64,000 nt of DNA from UBA6136 sp044350805 (GCA_044350805.1 JBILGU010000004.1:110848-174847); one strand, 5' to 3'. Positions 16,596 to 25,934 are shown, counted from the first letter of the stretch. The notes: a model not told the origin generated them from the sequence alone. Numbers and translations are program-made.

Positions 16596-16682
16596 GTCAG
16601 TTACCGGCAAGGATGGCGCATAGTTTATTCGGGGCGAGAAGGTTATTATAGGAAGATACACCCTGTCTGGAGTGAATCCTTC

Positions 16683-17348
16683 ATGAAATCGATGATGTCG
16701 TTCCCCCGCTCAGTCCACTGGTTCCTGAGTGTGTCCTTTTTCCTTGCCTTCGCTGGTGGGGTCAACGCAGCTGATCCCCTTGATGCGCCGCAACAGGTCA
16801 TCCAGCAGACCGCCAATCAGCTTCAGGTTTCACTCCAGAAGCCTGAATACAAAGGCAACTTTGCAAAGGCGACAACGCTGGTTGACCAGATCATCAATCC
16901 GCATGTCGACTTTGATCGGGTTTCCATGCTCGTTTTGGGCAAGAACTTCAAGACCGCAACTCAGGACCAGCGCGATCGCTTCAAAAAGGAGTTCCGCCTG
17001 TTGCTGGTTCGGACCTATACCACGGCCTTTACCGAATATTCGGACTGGAAGATCAACTATCTGCCTCTGGAAGGGGATGGCAATGACAAGAAAGTCATGG
17101 TCAAGACGGAGATCCTTCAGAGCGGCGGGAAGCCCGTCGCAGTCAATTACCGGATGATTCAGGATGGGGCCGAGTGGAAGGTCTATGACATTCTGATCGA
17201 AGGCGTGAGTCTCCTTCAGAACTATCGAACCTCCTTCAACGACCAGATTGAGCAGGGCGAGACCATTGACCAGCTCATCGGCAACCTGGCCGAGAGGAAT
17301 GCGAGTGCCCTCTCGGATCCTGAGGGCGCCAAGAAGGAAGGCTTATAG
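16683..17348 (+). CDS. MlaC/Ttg2D family periplasmic phospholipid-binding protein
   Basis: A 221-residue protein with a signal peptide (about residues 1-29, ending GGVNA). The mature domain is of the Tgt2/MlaC fold: INPHVDFDRVSMLVLGKNFKTA, FRLLLVRTYTTAFTEYSD, YRMIQDGAEWKVYDILIEGVSLLQNYR. MlaC carries phospholipids between the outer-membrane MlaA complex and the inner-membrane MlaFEDB transporter. No other mla gene is nearby, so this may be a stand-alone paralogue. It converges with hemF with a 6-nt overlap. Confidence 0.88.
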   Translation: MKSMMSFPRSVHWFLSVSFFLAFAGGVNAADPLDAPQQVIQQTANQLQVSLQKPEYKGNFAKATTLVDQIINPHVDFDRVSMLVLGKNFKTATQDQRDRFKKEFRLLLVRTYTTAFTEYSDWKINYLPLEGDGNDKKVMVKTEILQSGGKPVAVNYRMIQDGAEWKVYDILIEGVSLLQNYRTSFNDQIEQGETIDQLIGNLAERNASALSDPEGAKKEGL

Positions 17349-18254
17349 CCAATCCCTTGCGTGGAGGAAGTCCTTGTAGAGGACTTCCTCGGGGCTTCCG
17401 GGTTCCGGCTGCCAGTTGTAGCGCCAGTGCGCGACCGGTGGCAACGACATCAAAATGGACTCGGTCCGTCCGCCTGACTGCAGTCCGAAAAGTGTTCCCC
17501 GGTCAAAGACCAAATTGAATTCAACATAGCGGCCTCGGCGATAGAGCTGGAATTCACGTTCCCGCTCCCCAAAGGGATGGTTCTTGCGGGCCTTCACAAT
17601 CGGCAGATAGGCCTTGAGGTAGTGGTCTCCGACACTGCGAAGGAATTCAAAGCTCTTGTCGAAGCCCCATTCGTTGAGATCGTCAAAGAAAAGTCCGCCA
17701 ACCCCGCGGGTCTCGTTTCGGTGTTTGAGGAAAAAGTACTCATCGCACCACCGTTTGTACTTCGGATAGATCTCCTCGCCGAAGGGAAGGCAGGCCTCCC
17801 GGGCGGAACGGTGCCAGGCCACCGCGTCCTCCTCGAAGGGGTAGTAGGGCGTGAGATCGAAACCACCGCCAAACCACCAGACGGGGGGCTCCCCTGCCTT
17901 TTCCGCCATAAAGAATCGCACGTTGGCATGTGAAGTCGGAACGTAGGGGTTTTGCGGGTGAATGACCAGCGATACGCCAACGGCCTGAAAGCTTCTTCCA
18001 GCAAGATCCTGACGGTGCGCCGTGGCTGAAGCCGGTAAGGTCTGGCCGATGACGTGGGAGAAGTTGACGCCCCCTTGCTCCAGAACCTGGCCACCGCGAA
18101 TCACTCGGGTGCGGCCACCGCCCACCCCGCTGGCGTAGCTCCACTGATCCTCTTCAAAGCGCGCAACCGGTTCTTCAGCCTGTAAGCCCTGACAGATTCG
18201 ATCCTGAAGGTCCATCAGATAGGCTTTAACGGCGTCAATGTCGGGGGTATTCAT
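17343..18254 (-). CDS. hemF: Oxygen-dependent coproporphyrinogen III oxidase HemF
   Basis: Oxidative decarboxylation of coproporphyrinogen III in heme synthesis; it implies aerobic growth. At 303 residues from ATG 18254 it is the usual length, and a GGAG lies 8 nt upstream. An upstream ATG at 18281 would add nine residues without a ribosome site. Signatures: WSYASGVGGGRTRVI, PTSHANVRFF, WWFGGGFDLTPYYPFEED, RGVGGLFFDDL, GRYVEFNLVFDRGTLFGLQSGGRTESILMSLPP-type end. Confidence 0.97.
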   Translation of the reverse strand: MNTPDIDAVKAYLMDLQDRICQGLQAEEPVARFEEDQWSYASGVGGGRTRVIRGGQVLEQGGVNFSHVIGQTLPASATAHRQDLAGRSFQAVGVSLVIHPQNPYVPTSHANVRFFMAEKAGEPPVWWFGGGFDLTPYYPFEEDAVAWHRSAREACLPFGEEIYPKYKRWCDEYFFLKHRNETRGVGGLFFDDLNEWGFDKSFEFLRSVGDHYLKAYLPIVKARKNHPFGEREREFQLYRRGRYVEFNLVFDRGTLFGLQSGGRTESILMSLPPVAHWRYNWQPEPGSPEEVLYKDFLHARDWL

Positions 18255-18381
18255 GGCATGGCTCCGTGGCAACGGGATCAATGAATGGGAAAATAGCGAC
18301 GGGGTTATCAGGCCGGTGAGGCCGCAGAGGGCGAAATTCTATCACGCAGAGTAGGGTTTCTTGGGGCGCAGGGGAGGTCAG

Positions 18382-19398
18382 ATGCCAGCTTTCGGAGGAG
18401 ATTTAAACGTGTCAGGGCAAAATCAGGCGGGTGCGGATTACGCATCCTTACTGCGCTGGCTTGATGCCCCGCGATTCAAGGGTTGGGGCGATCTTCTGCG
18501 AGAACAGATTCCTGCAGCGTTTTCGAATGAGCGCCATGGGGACTGGCTGCGTTGGCAAGCCATTCTGAGTGCTCTGCCTTTGGTGCCGGAGATCGAGTAC
18601 GACTTCAATCATTCGGTCGTCACGCTTCGGGGAAACATCGATCCGGAGGAGGTGTCCGCGATGGAGGCTCAGTTGCGTGAACTCCATCCCTGGCGAAAGG
18701 GGCCTTTCGATCTTTTCGGTATTCAGATCGACACCGAGTGGCGTTCGGACTTGAAATGGGATCGGTTGGCCCATGCGATCGCCCCGCTGCATGGCCGCAC
18801 GGTGCTGGATGTGGGTTGTGGCAGCGGATATCACTGCTGGCGGATGCGGGGTGCGGGTGCATCCCGGGTCATCGGCATTGATCCGACCTTGCTCAGCGTG
18901 ATCCAGTTTCAGGTGCTTCGCCATTTTCTGCCGAGCGAACCCGTCGATGTTCTTCCCGTCGGAATAGACGATCTGCCCCTGGGGCTCGGCGTTTTTGATA
19001 CGGTCTTTTCGATGGGGATTCTCTATCATCGCCGGTCACCCTTGGACCATCTTCTGGAGTTACGGGGTCTCCTGCGTTCGGGGGGCGAGTTGGTCCTTGA
19101 GACTTTGGTGATTGAGGGCGAGGAGGGGGAGGTTCTCGTGCCCCGGGACCGCTACGCACAAATGCGAAATGTCTGGTTTATTCCCAGCTGTCAGTCGCTT
19201 AAGACCTGGCTGCTTCGGATGGGATTTAAGAACGTCCATCTTGTTGATGTCACGCTGACGACCCCAAAGGAGCAGCGATCGACGGACTGGATGCGCTTTA
19301 ATTCCTTGCCCGATTTCATGGATCCTCTGGATCCGAGTAAAACCATTGAGGGATTACCGGCCCCTCGCCGTGCGATCTTTATCGCTGAGGCACCTTAG
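18382..19398 (+). CDS. cmoB: tRNA U34 carboxymethyltransferase CmoB
   Basis: Transfers the carboxymethyl group of carboxy-SAM to 5-hydroxyuridine 34. About 338 residues; ATG 18382 follows a GGAGG. A GTG at 18409, after its own GGAGGAG, is an alternative. The SAM site is VLDVGCGSGYHCWRM; MGILYHRRSPLDHL and LVPRDRYAQMRNVWFIPS are specific to CmoB. The partner CmoA is not in the window. Good end-to-end agreement with the enterobacterial protein. Confidence 0.95.
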   Translation: MPAFGGDLNVSGQNQAGADYASLLRWLDAPRFKGWGDLLREQIPAAFSNERHGDWLRWQAILSALPLVPEIEYDFNHSVVTLRGNIDPEEVSAMEAQLRELHPWRKGPFDLFGIQIDTEWRSDLKWDRLAHAIAPLHGRTVLDVGCGSGYHCWRMRGAGASRVIGIDPTLLSVIQFQVLRHFLPSEPVDVLPVGIDDLPLGLGVFDTVFSMGILYHRRSPLDHLLELRGLLRSGGELVLETLVIEGEEGEVLVPRDRYAQMRNVWFIPSCQSLKTWLLRMGFKNVHLVDVTLTTPKEQRSTDWMRFNSLPDFMDPLDPSKTIEGLPAPRRAIFIAEAP

Positions 19399-19445
19399 CG
19401 CGGGGAATCCCCTACAATGTCACGTTTTCCTATTGGTCTTTAGCC

Positions 19446-20777
19446 ATGACGCAATCATCCCGTATCGGTTTCATCAGTCTGGGGTGTCCCAAAGCGCTGG
19501 TCGACAGCGAACAGATCATGACCAAGCTCAGATCTGAAGGCTATGACTTGGTGCCGACTTATCGCGATGCAGATCTGGTCGTCGTCAATACCTGTGGGTT
19601 CATCGATGCGGCAGTGGAGGAGTCCCTGGACGCCATTGGGGAGGCCTTGAGAGAAAATGGCAAGGTCATCGTGACCGGCTGTCTGGGTGCCCGGGAAGAG
19701 GAAATTCGCGCGCGTCACCCTCAGGTCCTCAAGATTACGGGGGCCCATGCTTATGAAGCGGTGGTCGAGGCAGTGCATGAGCATCTGCCGCCTGCACATG
19801 ATCCTTTCATCGATCTGGTCCCCCCAGAAGGCATCAAGCTCACGCCGCGTCATTACGCGTATCTCAAGATTTCTGAAGGCTGCAACCACCGCTGCACCTT
19901 TTGCATCATTCCATCGCTTCGAGGCGATCTCGTCAGTCGTCCCGTGGGGGAGGTACTCCAGGAGGCGGAGCGTTTGGTGTCGGCCGGCGTCAAGGAGCTT
20001 TTGGTGGTCTCGCAGGACACCAGTGCCTATGGGGTCGATCGACGCTATCGCACGGATTTCTGGAATGGTCGGCCGGTCAAGACGCGATTCTATGAGCTTG
20101 CCCAGGCGCTGGGTGGACTGGATGCCTGGGTCCGACTGCATTACGTTTACCCCTACCCGCATGTGGATGAGGTGATTCCATTGATGGCAGAGGGTTTGAT
20201 CCTGCCTTACCTCGATATTCCCTTCCAGCATGCCAGTGAGCACATTCTCAAAGCGATGAAGCGGCCCGGGGATACCTCGAATATTCTTGCCAGGATCCGA
20301 AAATGGCGAGAGATTTGCCCGGAGCTCACGATTCGAAGCACCTTTATTGCCGGGTTTCCAGGGGAAACCGATGAGGATTTCGAAGAGCTTTTGGATTTTC
20401 TAGATCAGGCGCAGCTCGATCGAGTGGGCTGCTTTGCCTATTCGCCGGTCGAGGGAGCCAAGGCCAATGCGTTACCGGGGGCGGTCCCTGAGGACGTTAA
20501 AGAAGAGCGGTTGGCTCGGCTGATGGCGTTTCAGGAGGAAATCAGTGCGTCCCGTCTGGCATCGCGCGTTGGCCAGAAGGAGACGGTCGTCATCGATGAG
20601 GTGGTCGAAGAGGGGGCTGTGGCCCGCACCCGATTTGATGCGCCGGATATTGATGGCCAGGTTTTCATCGATGGGGCCACCCACCTCAAGGTGGGTGACC
20701 GTGTCGATGTCATCATTGAAGAAGCGGACGAGCATGACCTTTGGGCTCACCTCGCGGAGCCCGTCGCCCCGGCTTAG
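19446..20777 (+). CDS. rimO: Ribosomal protein S12 methylthiotransferase RimO
   Basis: A radical-SAM enzyme of 443 residues that methylthiolates the conserved aspartate of ribosomal protein S12. Auxiliary-cluster cysteines are C14, C50 and C79; the radical-SAM motif is C146-x3-C150-x2-C153. The start GFISLGCPKALVDSE and the C-terminal TRAM domain mark the RimO branch. A TACAAT (19413-19418) may be its -10. It ends 3 nt before the convergent FKBP gene. Confidence 0.97.
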   Translation: MTQSSRIGFISLGCPKALVDSEQIMTKLRSEGYDLVPTYRDADLVVVNTCGFIDAAVEESLDAIGEALRENGKVIVTGCLGAREEEIRARHPQVLKITGAHAYEAVVEAVHEHLPPAHDPFIDLVPPEGIKLTPRHYAYLKISEGCNHRCTFCIIPSLRGDLVSRPVGEVLQEAERLVSAGVKELLVVSQDTSAYGVDRRYRTDFWNGRPVKTRFYELAQALGGLDAWVRLHYVYPYPHVDEVIPLMAEGLILPYLDIPFQHASEHILKAMKRPGDTSNILARIRKWREICPELTIRSTFIAGFPGETDEDFEELLDFLDQAQLDRVGCFAYSPVEGAKANALPGAVPEDVKEERLARLMAFQEEISASRLASRVGQKETVVIDEVVEEGAVARTRFDAPDIDGQVFIDGATHLKVGDRVDVIIEEADEHDLWAHLAEPVAPA

Positions 20778-20780
20778 TTT

Positions 20781-21263
20781 TTAGTGATGATGGCCGCCCG
20801 GACCATGCACATGGCCGTGGTCGAGTTCTTCAGCGGTGGCATCGCGAACATCGGTGATTTCAACATCGAAGATCAGGGTGATGCCGGCCATCGGGTGATT
20901 GCCATCCAGCGTGACTTCATCGCCTTCAACGGAAACGACGGTGACCAGCTGAATGCCTTCCGGGGATTGCGCCTGAAACTGCATGCCGGGCGTGATGTCA
21001 TCAACGCCCTGAAATGCGCTGCGCGGGACCGCCTGAACCATGCTGTCATCCCTTTCGCCATAGCCATCGGCAGGCGCGACCGTCACCTTGAGCTTTTCGC
21101 CCTTGCTCAGACCCGCCAGGGCATTCTCGAGACCCGGAATGATGTTGCCGTGGCCGTGAATGTAAGCGAGGGGTTCCTGATTTTCTGAGCTGTCCAGAAC
21201 CTGGCCGGCCTCATTCGTCAAGGTATAGTGAATGGAGACGACCTTCTGGTTTTCAATCTGCAT
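20781..21263 (-). CDS. slyD: FKBP-type peptidyl-prolyl isomerase, SlyD-like
   Basis: A 160-residue cytoplasmic FKBP with an inserted chaperone (IF) domain between two halves of the isomerase fold (about residues 65-125, GYGERDDSMVQAVPRSAFQGV). Start: VVSIHYTLTNEAGQVLDSS; end: HPMAGITLIFDVEITDVRDAT. The C-terminus is His-rich (DHGHVHGPGGHHH), like the metal-binding tail of SlyD but much shorter. Likely roles are protein folding and nickel handling. Confidence 0.92.
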   Translation of the reverse strand: MQIENQKVVSIHYTLTNEAGQVLDSSENQEPLAYIHGHGNIIPGLENALAGLSKGEKLKVTVAPADGYGERDDSMVQAVPRSAFQGVDDITPGMQFQAQSPEGIQLVTVVSVEGDEVTLDGNHPMAGITLIFDVEITDVRDATAEELDHGHVHGPGGHHH

Positions 21264-21334
21264 GGTAGTGATCCTTGGGATGGTTAATGCGCCATAATAG
21301 CGATAAAAACTCCCACTGGGGCACCCTGGGGCTT

Positions 21335-21364
21335 TTGCATGCCACGATTCCTGTAGGCTAGAAT
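21335..21364 (+). promoter_or_regulatory. Possible pcnB promoter
   Basis: TTGCAT (21335-21340), an 18-bp spacer and TAGAAT (21359-21364), about 48 bp before the proposed pcnB start. The -10 is good and the -35 poor. Confidence 0.35.
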
Positions 21365-21411
21365 CGAGCGATTGACCTTTTTTCTTAACGTATCACCGAG
21401 AGAATCTGGCT

Positions 21412-22812
21412 ATTCTCAGCATCATCAAACGGCTCTTCGGATCCCATGCGTCTCAGACCCCCTCGAAGCCCTCGCAAGAGGTGCCGGTATTGGGAGGTGA
21501 AGGTCTTCCGCGGGTCTATACGCGGTCCGAGCACAATATTTCAAGGACCCTCATCAGCGAAAATGCGTTGAAGGTCCTTTATCGCCTAAAAAAAGAAGGC
21601 TATCAGGCCTATCTTGTCGGCGGCTGTGTCAGGGATCTGCTTCTGGGGCGTGAGCCTAAAGACTTCGATGTGGTGACGGACGCCAGTCCAGAAGAGGTCC
21701 GGCAGGTTTTCAGGAATTGTCGCCTGATCGGGCGGCGCTTTCGTTTGGCCCACGTTCATTTCGGGCAGGAAATCATCGAAGTTGCGACCTTCCGAGCCTT
21801 GGAGGCAGAGGCCGAGCACGCAGAGCGGGTGATGCACAATGGCCGAATCCTTCGGGATAACGTCTTTGGTTGCATCGAGGAAGATGCCTTCCGTCGTGAC
21901 TTCTCGGTCAATGCGCTCTACTACAACATCAAGGATTTTTCTGTCGTTGACTATGTCGGCGGCATGGATGATCACCGTGCCGGAATGATGCGGCTGATCG
22001 GGAACCCGGAAAAGCGCTATCGGGAAGATCCGGTCAGAATGCTCCGAGCTGTTCGCTTTGCCGTCAAACTGGGCTTCACGATTCATCCGGATTCTGCCGA
22101 ACCCATCCCGCGACTGGCCTCACTGTTGCAGGAGATCCCGCCGGCCCGTCTCTTTGATGAAATCGTCAAGCTGATGCTTTCGGGTTATGGCGTTCAGACC
22201 TTCGAGCAACTCAGGCATTTCGGCTTGTTTGGCGCCTTGTTTCCCGATACCGAAAAGGCATTAGGTCGCATCCCCGAAGGACACCCCCTGACCTTCCTCG
22301 CGAAGTCTCTTGAGCGGACTGACGAACGGGTTGCGGAACAGAAGCCGGTGACGCCTTACTTCTTGTTTGCCGCTCTGCTTTGGGAGCCTGTTCGCCTGCG
22401 TGCCAGCAAGCTGATCGAAAGCGGACAGAACCCCATTCTGGCTTACCAGGATGCCGGAGATGAGGTGATTCGCCGCCAGCTCAAGTGGGTGGCCATTCCC
22501 AAATCCATCGCGCTGCCTGCTCGCGAAGTCTGGGCAATGCAGCCCCGTTTTGAAATGACCCAGGGCGGTAGAGCGTTTCGTCTCATCACGCATCCCAAAT
22601 TCAGGGCGGCCTATGACTTTCTCTTGCTCCGGTCCGAAACCGGGGAGGCTGACCCTGCGTTAGCCGACTGGTGGACCCGTTTCCAGTCGGCCGATGAAGC
22701 CGAGCAAAAATCCATGATCCGGACCGGGAGTGGCAATCGCCATTCTTCCCGTAACCGGACCCGCAAGCGGCGCACGCGCCGCAAGCCGAATACCAATGCT
22801 CCTACCCCCTGA
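21412..22812 (+). CDS. pcnB: Poly(A) polymerase I PcnB (probable ATT start)
   Basis: Adds poly(A) tails to RNA and so promotes decay. The catalytic head has LVGGCVRDLLLGREPKDFDVVTDA and GRRFRLAHVHFG; RRDFSVNALYY and REDPVRMLRAVRFAVKLGF follow. The C-terminus is strongly basic (NRTRKRRTRRKP). The first ATG/GTG/TTG in frame is GTG 21481, but the frame stays open back to a TGA at 21373. The 23 codons before 21481 encode a PcnB-like start (LSIIKRLFGSHAS). The best start is ATT 21412, with GAGAG about 10 nt upstream, giving 466 residues. E. coli pcnB is known to start at AUU. CTG 21406 is the alternative. It overlaps folK by 17 nt. Confidence 0.93.
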   Translation: MLSIIKRLFGSHASQTPSKPSQEVPVLGGEGLPRVYTRSEHNISRTLISENALKVLYRLKKEGYQAYLVGGCVRDLLLGREPKDFDVVTDASPEEVRQVFRNCRLIGRRFRLAHVHFGQEIIEVATFRALEAEAEHAERVMHNGRILRDNVFGCIEEDAFRRDFSVNALYYNIKDFSVVDYVGGMDDHRAGMMRLIGNPEKRYREDPVRMLRAVRFAVKLGFTIHPDSAEPIPRLASLLQEIPPARLFDEIVKLMLSGYGVQTFEQLRHFGLFGALFPDTEKALGRIPEGHPLTFLAKSLERTDERVAEQKPVTPYFLFAALLWEPVRLRASKLIESGQNPILAYQDAGDEVIRRQLKWVAIPKSIALPAREVWAMQPRFEMTQGGRAFRLITHPKFRAAYDFLLLRSETGEADPALADWWTRFQSADEAEQKSMIRTGSGNRHSSRNRTRKRRTRRKPNTNAPTP

Positions 22813-23305
22813 GGGGGCGACAACGCTCTGCGTCATCGGTCTTGGCGGCAATCTGGATGCGCCTGCCGATCGAGTTCGGCGTGCCCGAGAGGCACTTGCG
22901 GGTCATGAAGACATCCAAGAGGTCGCTTTTTCCAATCTCTACAAGAGCCGGCCGATGGGGCCAGAAGATCAGCCGGACTATGTCAATGCGGTGATGGCCA
23001 TTGACACGCGTCTTGAGCCACTGCCATTACTGGATTTTCTTCAGTCCATCGAGTCTCTTGAGGGACGGGTGCGTCTCGGTGAGCGCTGGGGGCCTCGGAC
23101 CCTGGATCTCGATCTTTTGATCTATGGAGACCAGGTGATCCAGCACCCAAGACTCTTGGTTCCTCATCCAGGTCTTGCGGTGCGAGAGTTCGTGTTGCAC
23201 CCTCTGGCCGAAATTCTTCCAGATCTCGTCGTCCCGGGCGTGGGGCGTGTCCGTGAACTGGCCGAGCAATGCCCTGACAACGGAATTGAGGTAATGGTCC
23301 CATGA
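22796..23305 (+). CDS. folK: HPPK, 6-hydroxymethyl-dihydropterin pyrophosphokinase FolK
   Basis: A folate-pathway enzyme that transfers pyrophosphate from ATP to hydroxymethyl-dihydropterin. 169 residues from ATG 22796, inside the end of pcnB. Motifs: IGLGGNLDAP, SNLYKSRPMGPEDQPDYVNAV, ERWGPRTLDLDLLIYGD, VPHPGLAVREFVLHPLAEI. It is coupled to panB by an ATGA. The order pcnB-folK-panB-panC is common in gammaproteobacteria. Confidence 0.96.
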   Translation: MLLPPEGATTLCVIGLGGNLDAPADRVRRAREALAGHEDIQEVAFSNLYKSRPMGPEDQPDYVNAVMAIDTRLEPLPLLDFLQSIESLEGRVRLGERWGPRTLDLDLLIYGDQVIQHPRLLVPHPGLAVREFVLHPLAEILPDLVVPGVGRVRELAEQCPDNGIEVMVP

Positions 23306-24108
23306 CCCCTAATCGTCGCGCGCTGGTCGTGCCCGATCTCAAGAAAATGAAGCGGGACGGAAAACCGATCGTTGCCCTGACGGCCTACGACGCCACATTT
23401 GCTAAAGCCATGGATGATGCGGGCGTCGATGTCATTCTTGTCGGTGATTCGCTGGGCATGGTCATTCAGGGGCATGGCACCACATTGCCTGTTACGCTGG
23501 ATCACATGGTCTACCATGCCGCGGCCGTGGCGCGCGGGAGTCGTCGGGCGATTCGAATGGTGGACCTTCCCTTCATGACCTATGCGACTCCCCAGGATGC
23601 GCTCGCCAGTGCCGCGAGGCTCCTTCGTGAGGGAGAGGCCCACATGGTGAAGCTTGAAGGTGGCGCGGCAAGGCTTGATGTCGTTCGGGCTCTGACACGC
23701 GAGGGTGTTCCGGTGGCGGGCCACCTTGGGCTTCTTCCGCAATCGGTTCTAAGCCTTGGGGGCTACACGGTGCAAGCTCGGGACTCGGCAAGCGCCGAAG
23801 CCCTTGTGGAAGATGCAAAACATCTGGAAGAAGCCGGAGCCGCCGCCCTGATCTTGGAGTGTATACCTGCGGGTCTTGCTGAAAGGGTCACCCAATCGAT
23901 CTCGATTCCGACGATTGGAATCGGAGCGGGGCTTGGCTGCGATGGGCAGGTCCTCGTCCTGACGGACATGTTGGGGCTTTCCCCGAAATGCCCGAAATTT
24001 TGCAGGGACTTTCTGAAAGACGCCGCCACCATACCCGATGCGTTTGCCCTTTATGTCGAGGCGGTCAGGACGCGAAATTTCCCCGAAGCTGAACACGCTT
24101 TCGGCTGA
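23302..24108 (+). CDS. panB: Ketopantoate hydroxymethyltransferase PanB
   Basis: First committed step of pantothenate synthesis: methylene-tetrahydrofolate plus 2-ketoisovalerate gives ketopantoate. 268 residues. Motifs: ALTAYDATFAKAMDDAGVDVILVGDSLGMV, DLPFMTYATP, VKLEGGAA, GHLGLLPQS, ILECIPAGLAERVT, IGIGAGLGCDGQVLVLTDMLG. It starts ATGA-coupled to folK, with panC 10 nt downstream. Confidence 0.97.
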   Translation: MTPNRRALVVPDLKKMKRDGKPIVALTAYDATFAKAMDDAGVDVILVGDSLGMVIQGHGTTLPVTLDHMVYHAAAVARGSRRAIRMVDLPFMTYATPQDALASAARLLREGEAHMVKLEGGAARLDVVRALTREGVPVAGHLGLLPQSVLSLGGYTVQARDSASAEALVEDAKHLEEAGAAALILECIPAGLAERVTQSISIPTIGIGAGLGCDGQVLVLTDMLGLSPKCPKFCRDFLKDAATIPDAFALYVEAVRTRNFPEAEHAFG

Positions 24109-24118
24109 CCTTCATCGC

Positions 24119-24979
24119 ATGAAGAAGATCCAACGGCTCACCGAGCTTCGTCAGGACATCGCAGCCTTCAGGTCAGCGGGAGAGCGCATTGCGTTGGTCC
24201 CGACCATGGGTAACCTGCATCAGGGGCACCTCCAGTTGGTCAAGGAGGCGAGACGTCTGGCCGATCGGGTGGTAGCCACGGTGTTTGTCAATCCGACGCA
24301 GTTTGGTCCAGGAGAAGATTACGCCAGCTATCCAAGGACGCCAGAGGCGGACAGGGCTGCGCTGGCGCAGGCCGGTGCCGATATCCTTTTTATTCCCGAA
24401 GTCCATGAGGTCTACCCTCGCGGCCTGAGTGCCCTGACTTCAGTGGAGGTGCCAGGTCTTTCAGAAGAACTTTGCGGTGCCTTTCGTCCCGGTCATTTTC
24501 GCGGAGTCGCCACCGTTGTCCTGAAGCTGTTCAATATGGTGAATGCGGACATCGCCGTCTTCGGTGAAAAGGACTATCAGCAATTGACTGTCATCCGCCA
24601 GATGGTTGCGGATCTCAATCTTCCTCTGACGATCCACGGGGTCCCGACCGTGAGAGAGGCTGATGGGCTTGCGATGAGCTCGAGAAATACCTACTTGAGC
24701 GCCGATGAACGGAGAAAGGCTGCGATCCTCTACGCGACGCTGAGATCTTCAGTGGCCGCGCTGAAAATCGGTCAGAGCCCGATTTCACAGATCGAGGCGG
24801 AAGCTTCTGCCGCCCTGGAAGCCGAGGGCTTCAGGGTCGATTATGTCTCGGTTCGGCGGGTTTTAGATCTCGCAGCGCCGGGCCCTGAGCAAGATCCGGG
24901 GGGATTGATGGTGCTGGTCGCTGCGCGTTTGGGAAAAACCCGTCTGATCGACAATCTTCGTGTTTCGGTTGAGGTCTAG
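24119..24979 (+). CDS. panC: Pantothenate synthetase PanC
   Basis: ATP-dependent joining of pantoate and beta-alanine. 286 residues from ATG 24119. Motifs: VPTMGNLHQGHLQLV (the HIGH-like site), VFVNPTQFGPGEDYASYPRT, FRGVATVVLKLFN, FGEKDYQQLTVIRQMV, READGLAMSSRNTYLS (KMSKS-like). Last gene of the pan unit; it converges with the LysR gene 1 nt away. Confidence 0.97.
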   Translation: MKKIQRLTELRQDIAAFRSAGERIALVPTMGNLHQGHLQLVKEARRLADRVVATVFVNPTQFGPGEDYASYPRTPEADRAALAQAGADILFIPEVHEVYPRGLSALTSVEVPGLSEELCGAFRPGHFRGVATVVLKLFNMVNADIAVFGEKDYQQLTVIRQMVADLNLPLTIHGVPTVREADGLAMSSRNTYLSADERRKAAILYATLRSSVAALKIGQSPISQIEAEASAALEAEGFRVDYVSVRRVLDLAAPGPEQDPGGLMVLVAARLGKTRLIDNLRVSVEV

Positions 24980-24980
24980 T

Positions 24981-25934
24981 CTAACGCTCGACCAGCTCAT
25001 CGAGTCGGTGGCCAAGAGCAGACTCAATCAGGTCCTGCCGCACAAAATGCTGCGCTTCGTTGCGAACGAAGTCCGCGAACTCCGTCGCAATCGCCGAAAG
25101 CCGTTTTCCCGCCCGATGCACCATGAACCATTGTCGGATGATAGGGAAGGCCTCGACATCCAAAATGGTGAGACGGCCACTTTCAAGCTCGCGATCCAGC
25201 GTGTGGATTGAGACGATACCCAACCCCAGCCCCTCCTCAACGCCCTGCTTGATCGCGGTGTTGGTGTTCATCTCCATGCTGACCGTGAGGTGGACGCCCC
25301 TCTCGCCCAAAAAACGCTCCACCGAGTTGCGAGTTCCGGAGCCGATTTCACGCATGATGAAATTTTCTTGCCCGAGTTCGGAGAGGGGGATATTTTTTCG
25401 TCCGGCCAGAGGGTGCGCGCTGGGGGCAATGATCACCAGCGGATTGATGAGGAAGGATTCGGTTTCAAGATCCTGTTGATCCGGCGGTTGCCCCATCAGG
25501 AGGAGATCGGCTTCGTTGTCCTCAAGATTCTGCAGCAGGCCTTTGCGGTTGGTGACTTTGAAGCTCACGCGAACCTTGGGATGCCGGCGGCAGAATTCCC
25601 CGAGAAGACGAATGGCGAAATAGTGAACGGTGTTGGCCACCGAGACCTTAAGACGCCCGGCTTCGGTTCCCTTCATTTCCTCAATCAGGGCCTCAGCCTC
25701 ATCCAGCTGCTGGGCAATGGATCGGCTCAGCTGATAAAGCTCCTCACCCGCCTGCGTCAGATAGATCTTTTTTCCAAGCCGCTCAAAGAGTGGCAGCCCG
25801 ATGGCGTCCTCCAGTTGGCGGATCTGCATCGATACGGCGGGCTGGGTGAGGTACAGTTCTTCGGCAGCACGCGTAAAGCTCAGTCTTCGGGCGACGCGCT
25901 CGAAAACCTGAAGCTGTCTCAGGGTGATATTCAT
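24981..25934 (-). CDS. LysR-family regulator, CbbR-like, divergent from tkt-fba
   Basis: A 317-residue LysR-type regulator. An N-terminal winged helix-turn-helix (about residues 1-60, with FTRAAEELYLTQPAVSMQIRQLE) is followed by a two-lobed effector domain. The effector domain (KVSVANTVHYFAIRLLGEF, LLLMGQPPDQQDLETESF, NPLVIIAPSAHPLAG) resembles CbbR-type proteins that sense carbon metabolites. It faces tkt across a 253-bp gap with a 19-bp palindrome near its own start, the usual arrangement for a LysR protein controlling a divergent target. Its target is inferred to be tkt-fba. Confidence 0.9.
   Translation of the reverse strand: MNITLRQLQVFERVARRLSFTRAAEELYLTQPAVSMQIRQLEDAIGLPLFERLGKKIYLTQAGEELYQLSRSIAQQLDEAEALIEEMKGTEAGRLKVSVANTVHYFAIRLLGEFCRRHPKVRVSFKVTNRKGLLQNLEDNEADLLLMGQPPDQQDLETESFLINPLVIIAPSAHPLAGRKNIPLSELGQENFIMREIGSGTRNSVERFLGERGVHLTVSMEMNTNTAIKQGVEEGLGLGIVSIHTLDRELESGRLTILDVEAFPIIRQWFMVHRAGKRLSAIATEFADFVRNEAQHFVRQDLIESALGHRLDELVER

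Noticed and set aside
16026..16682. In-frame upstream extension of mlaC to 16026
   Set aside because: It runs antisense through hemB; the signal peptide begins at ATG 16683.
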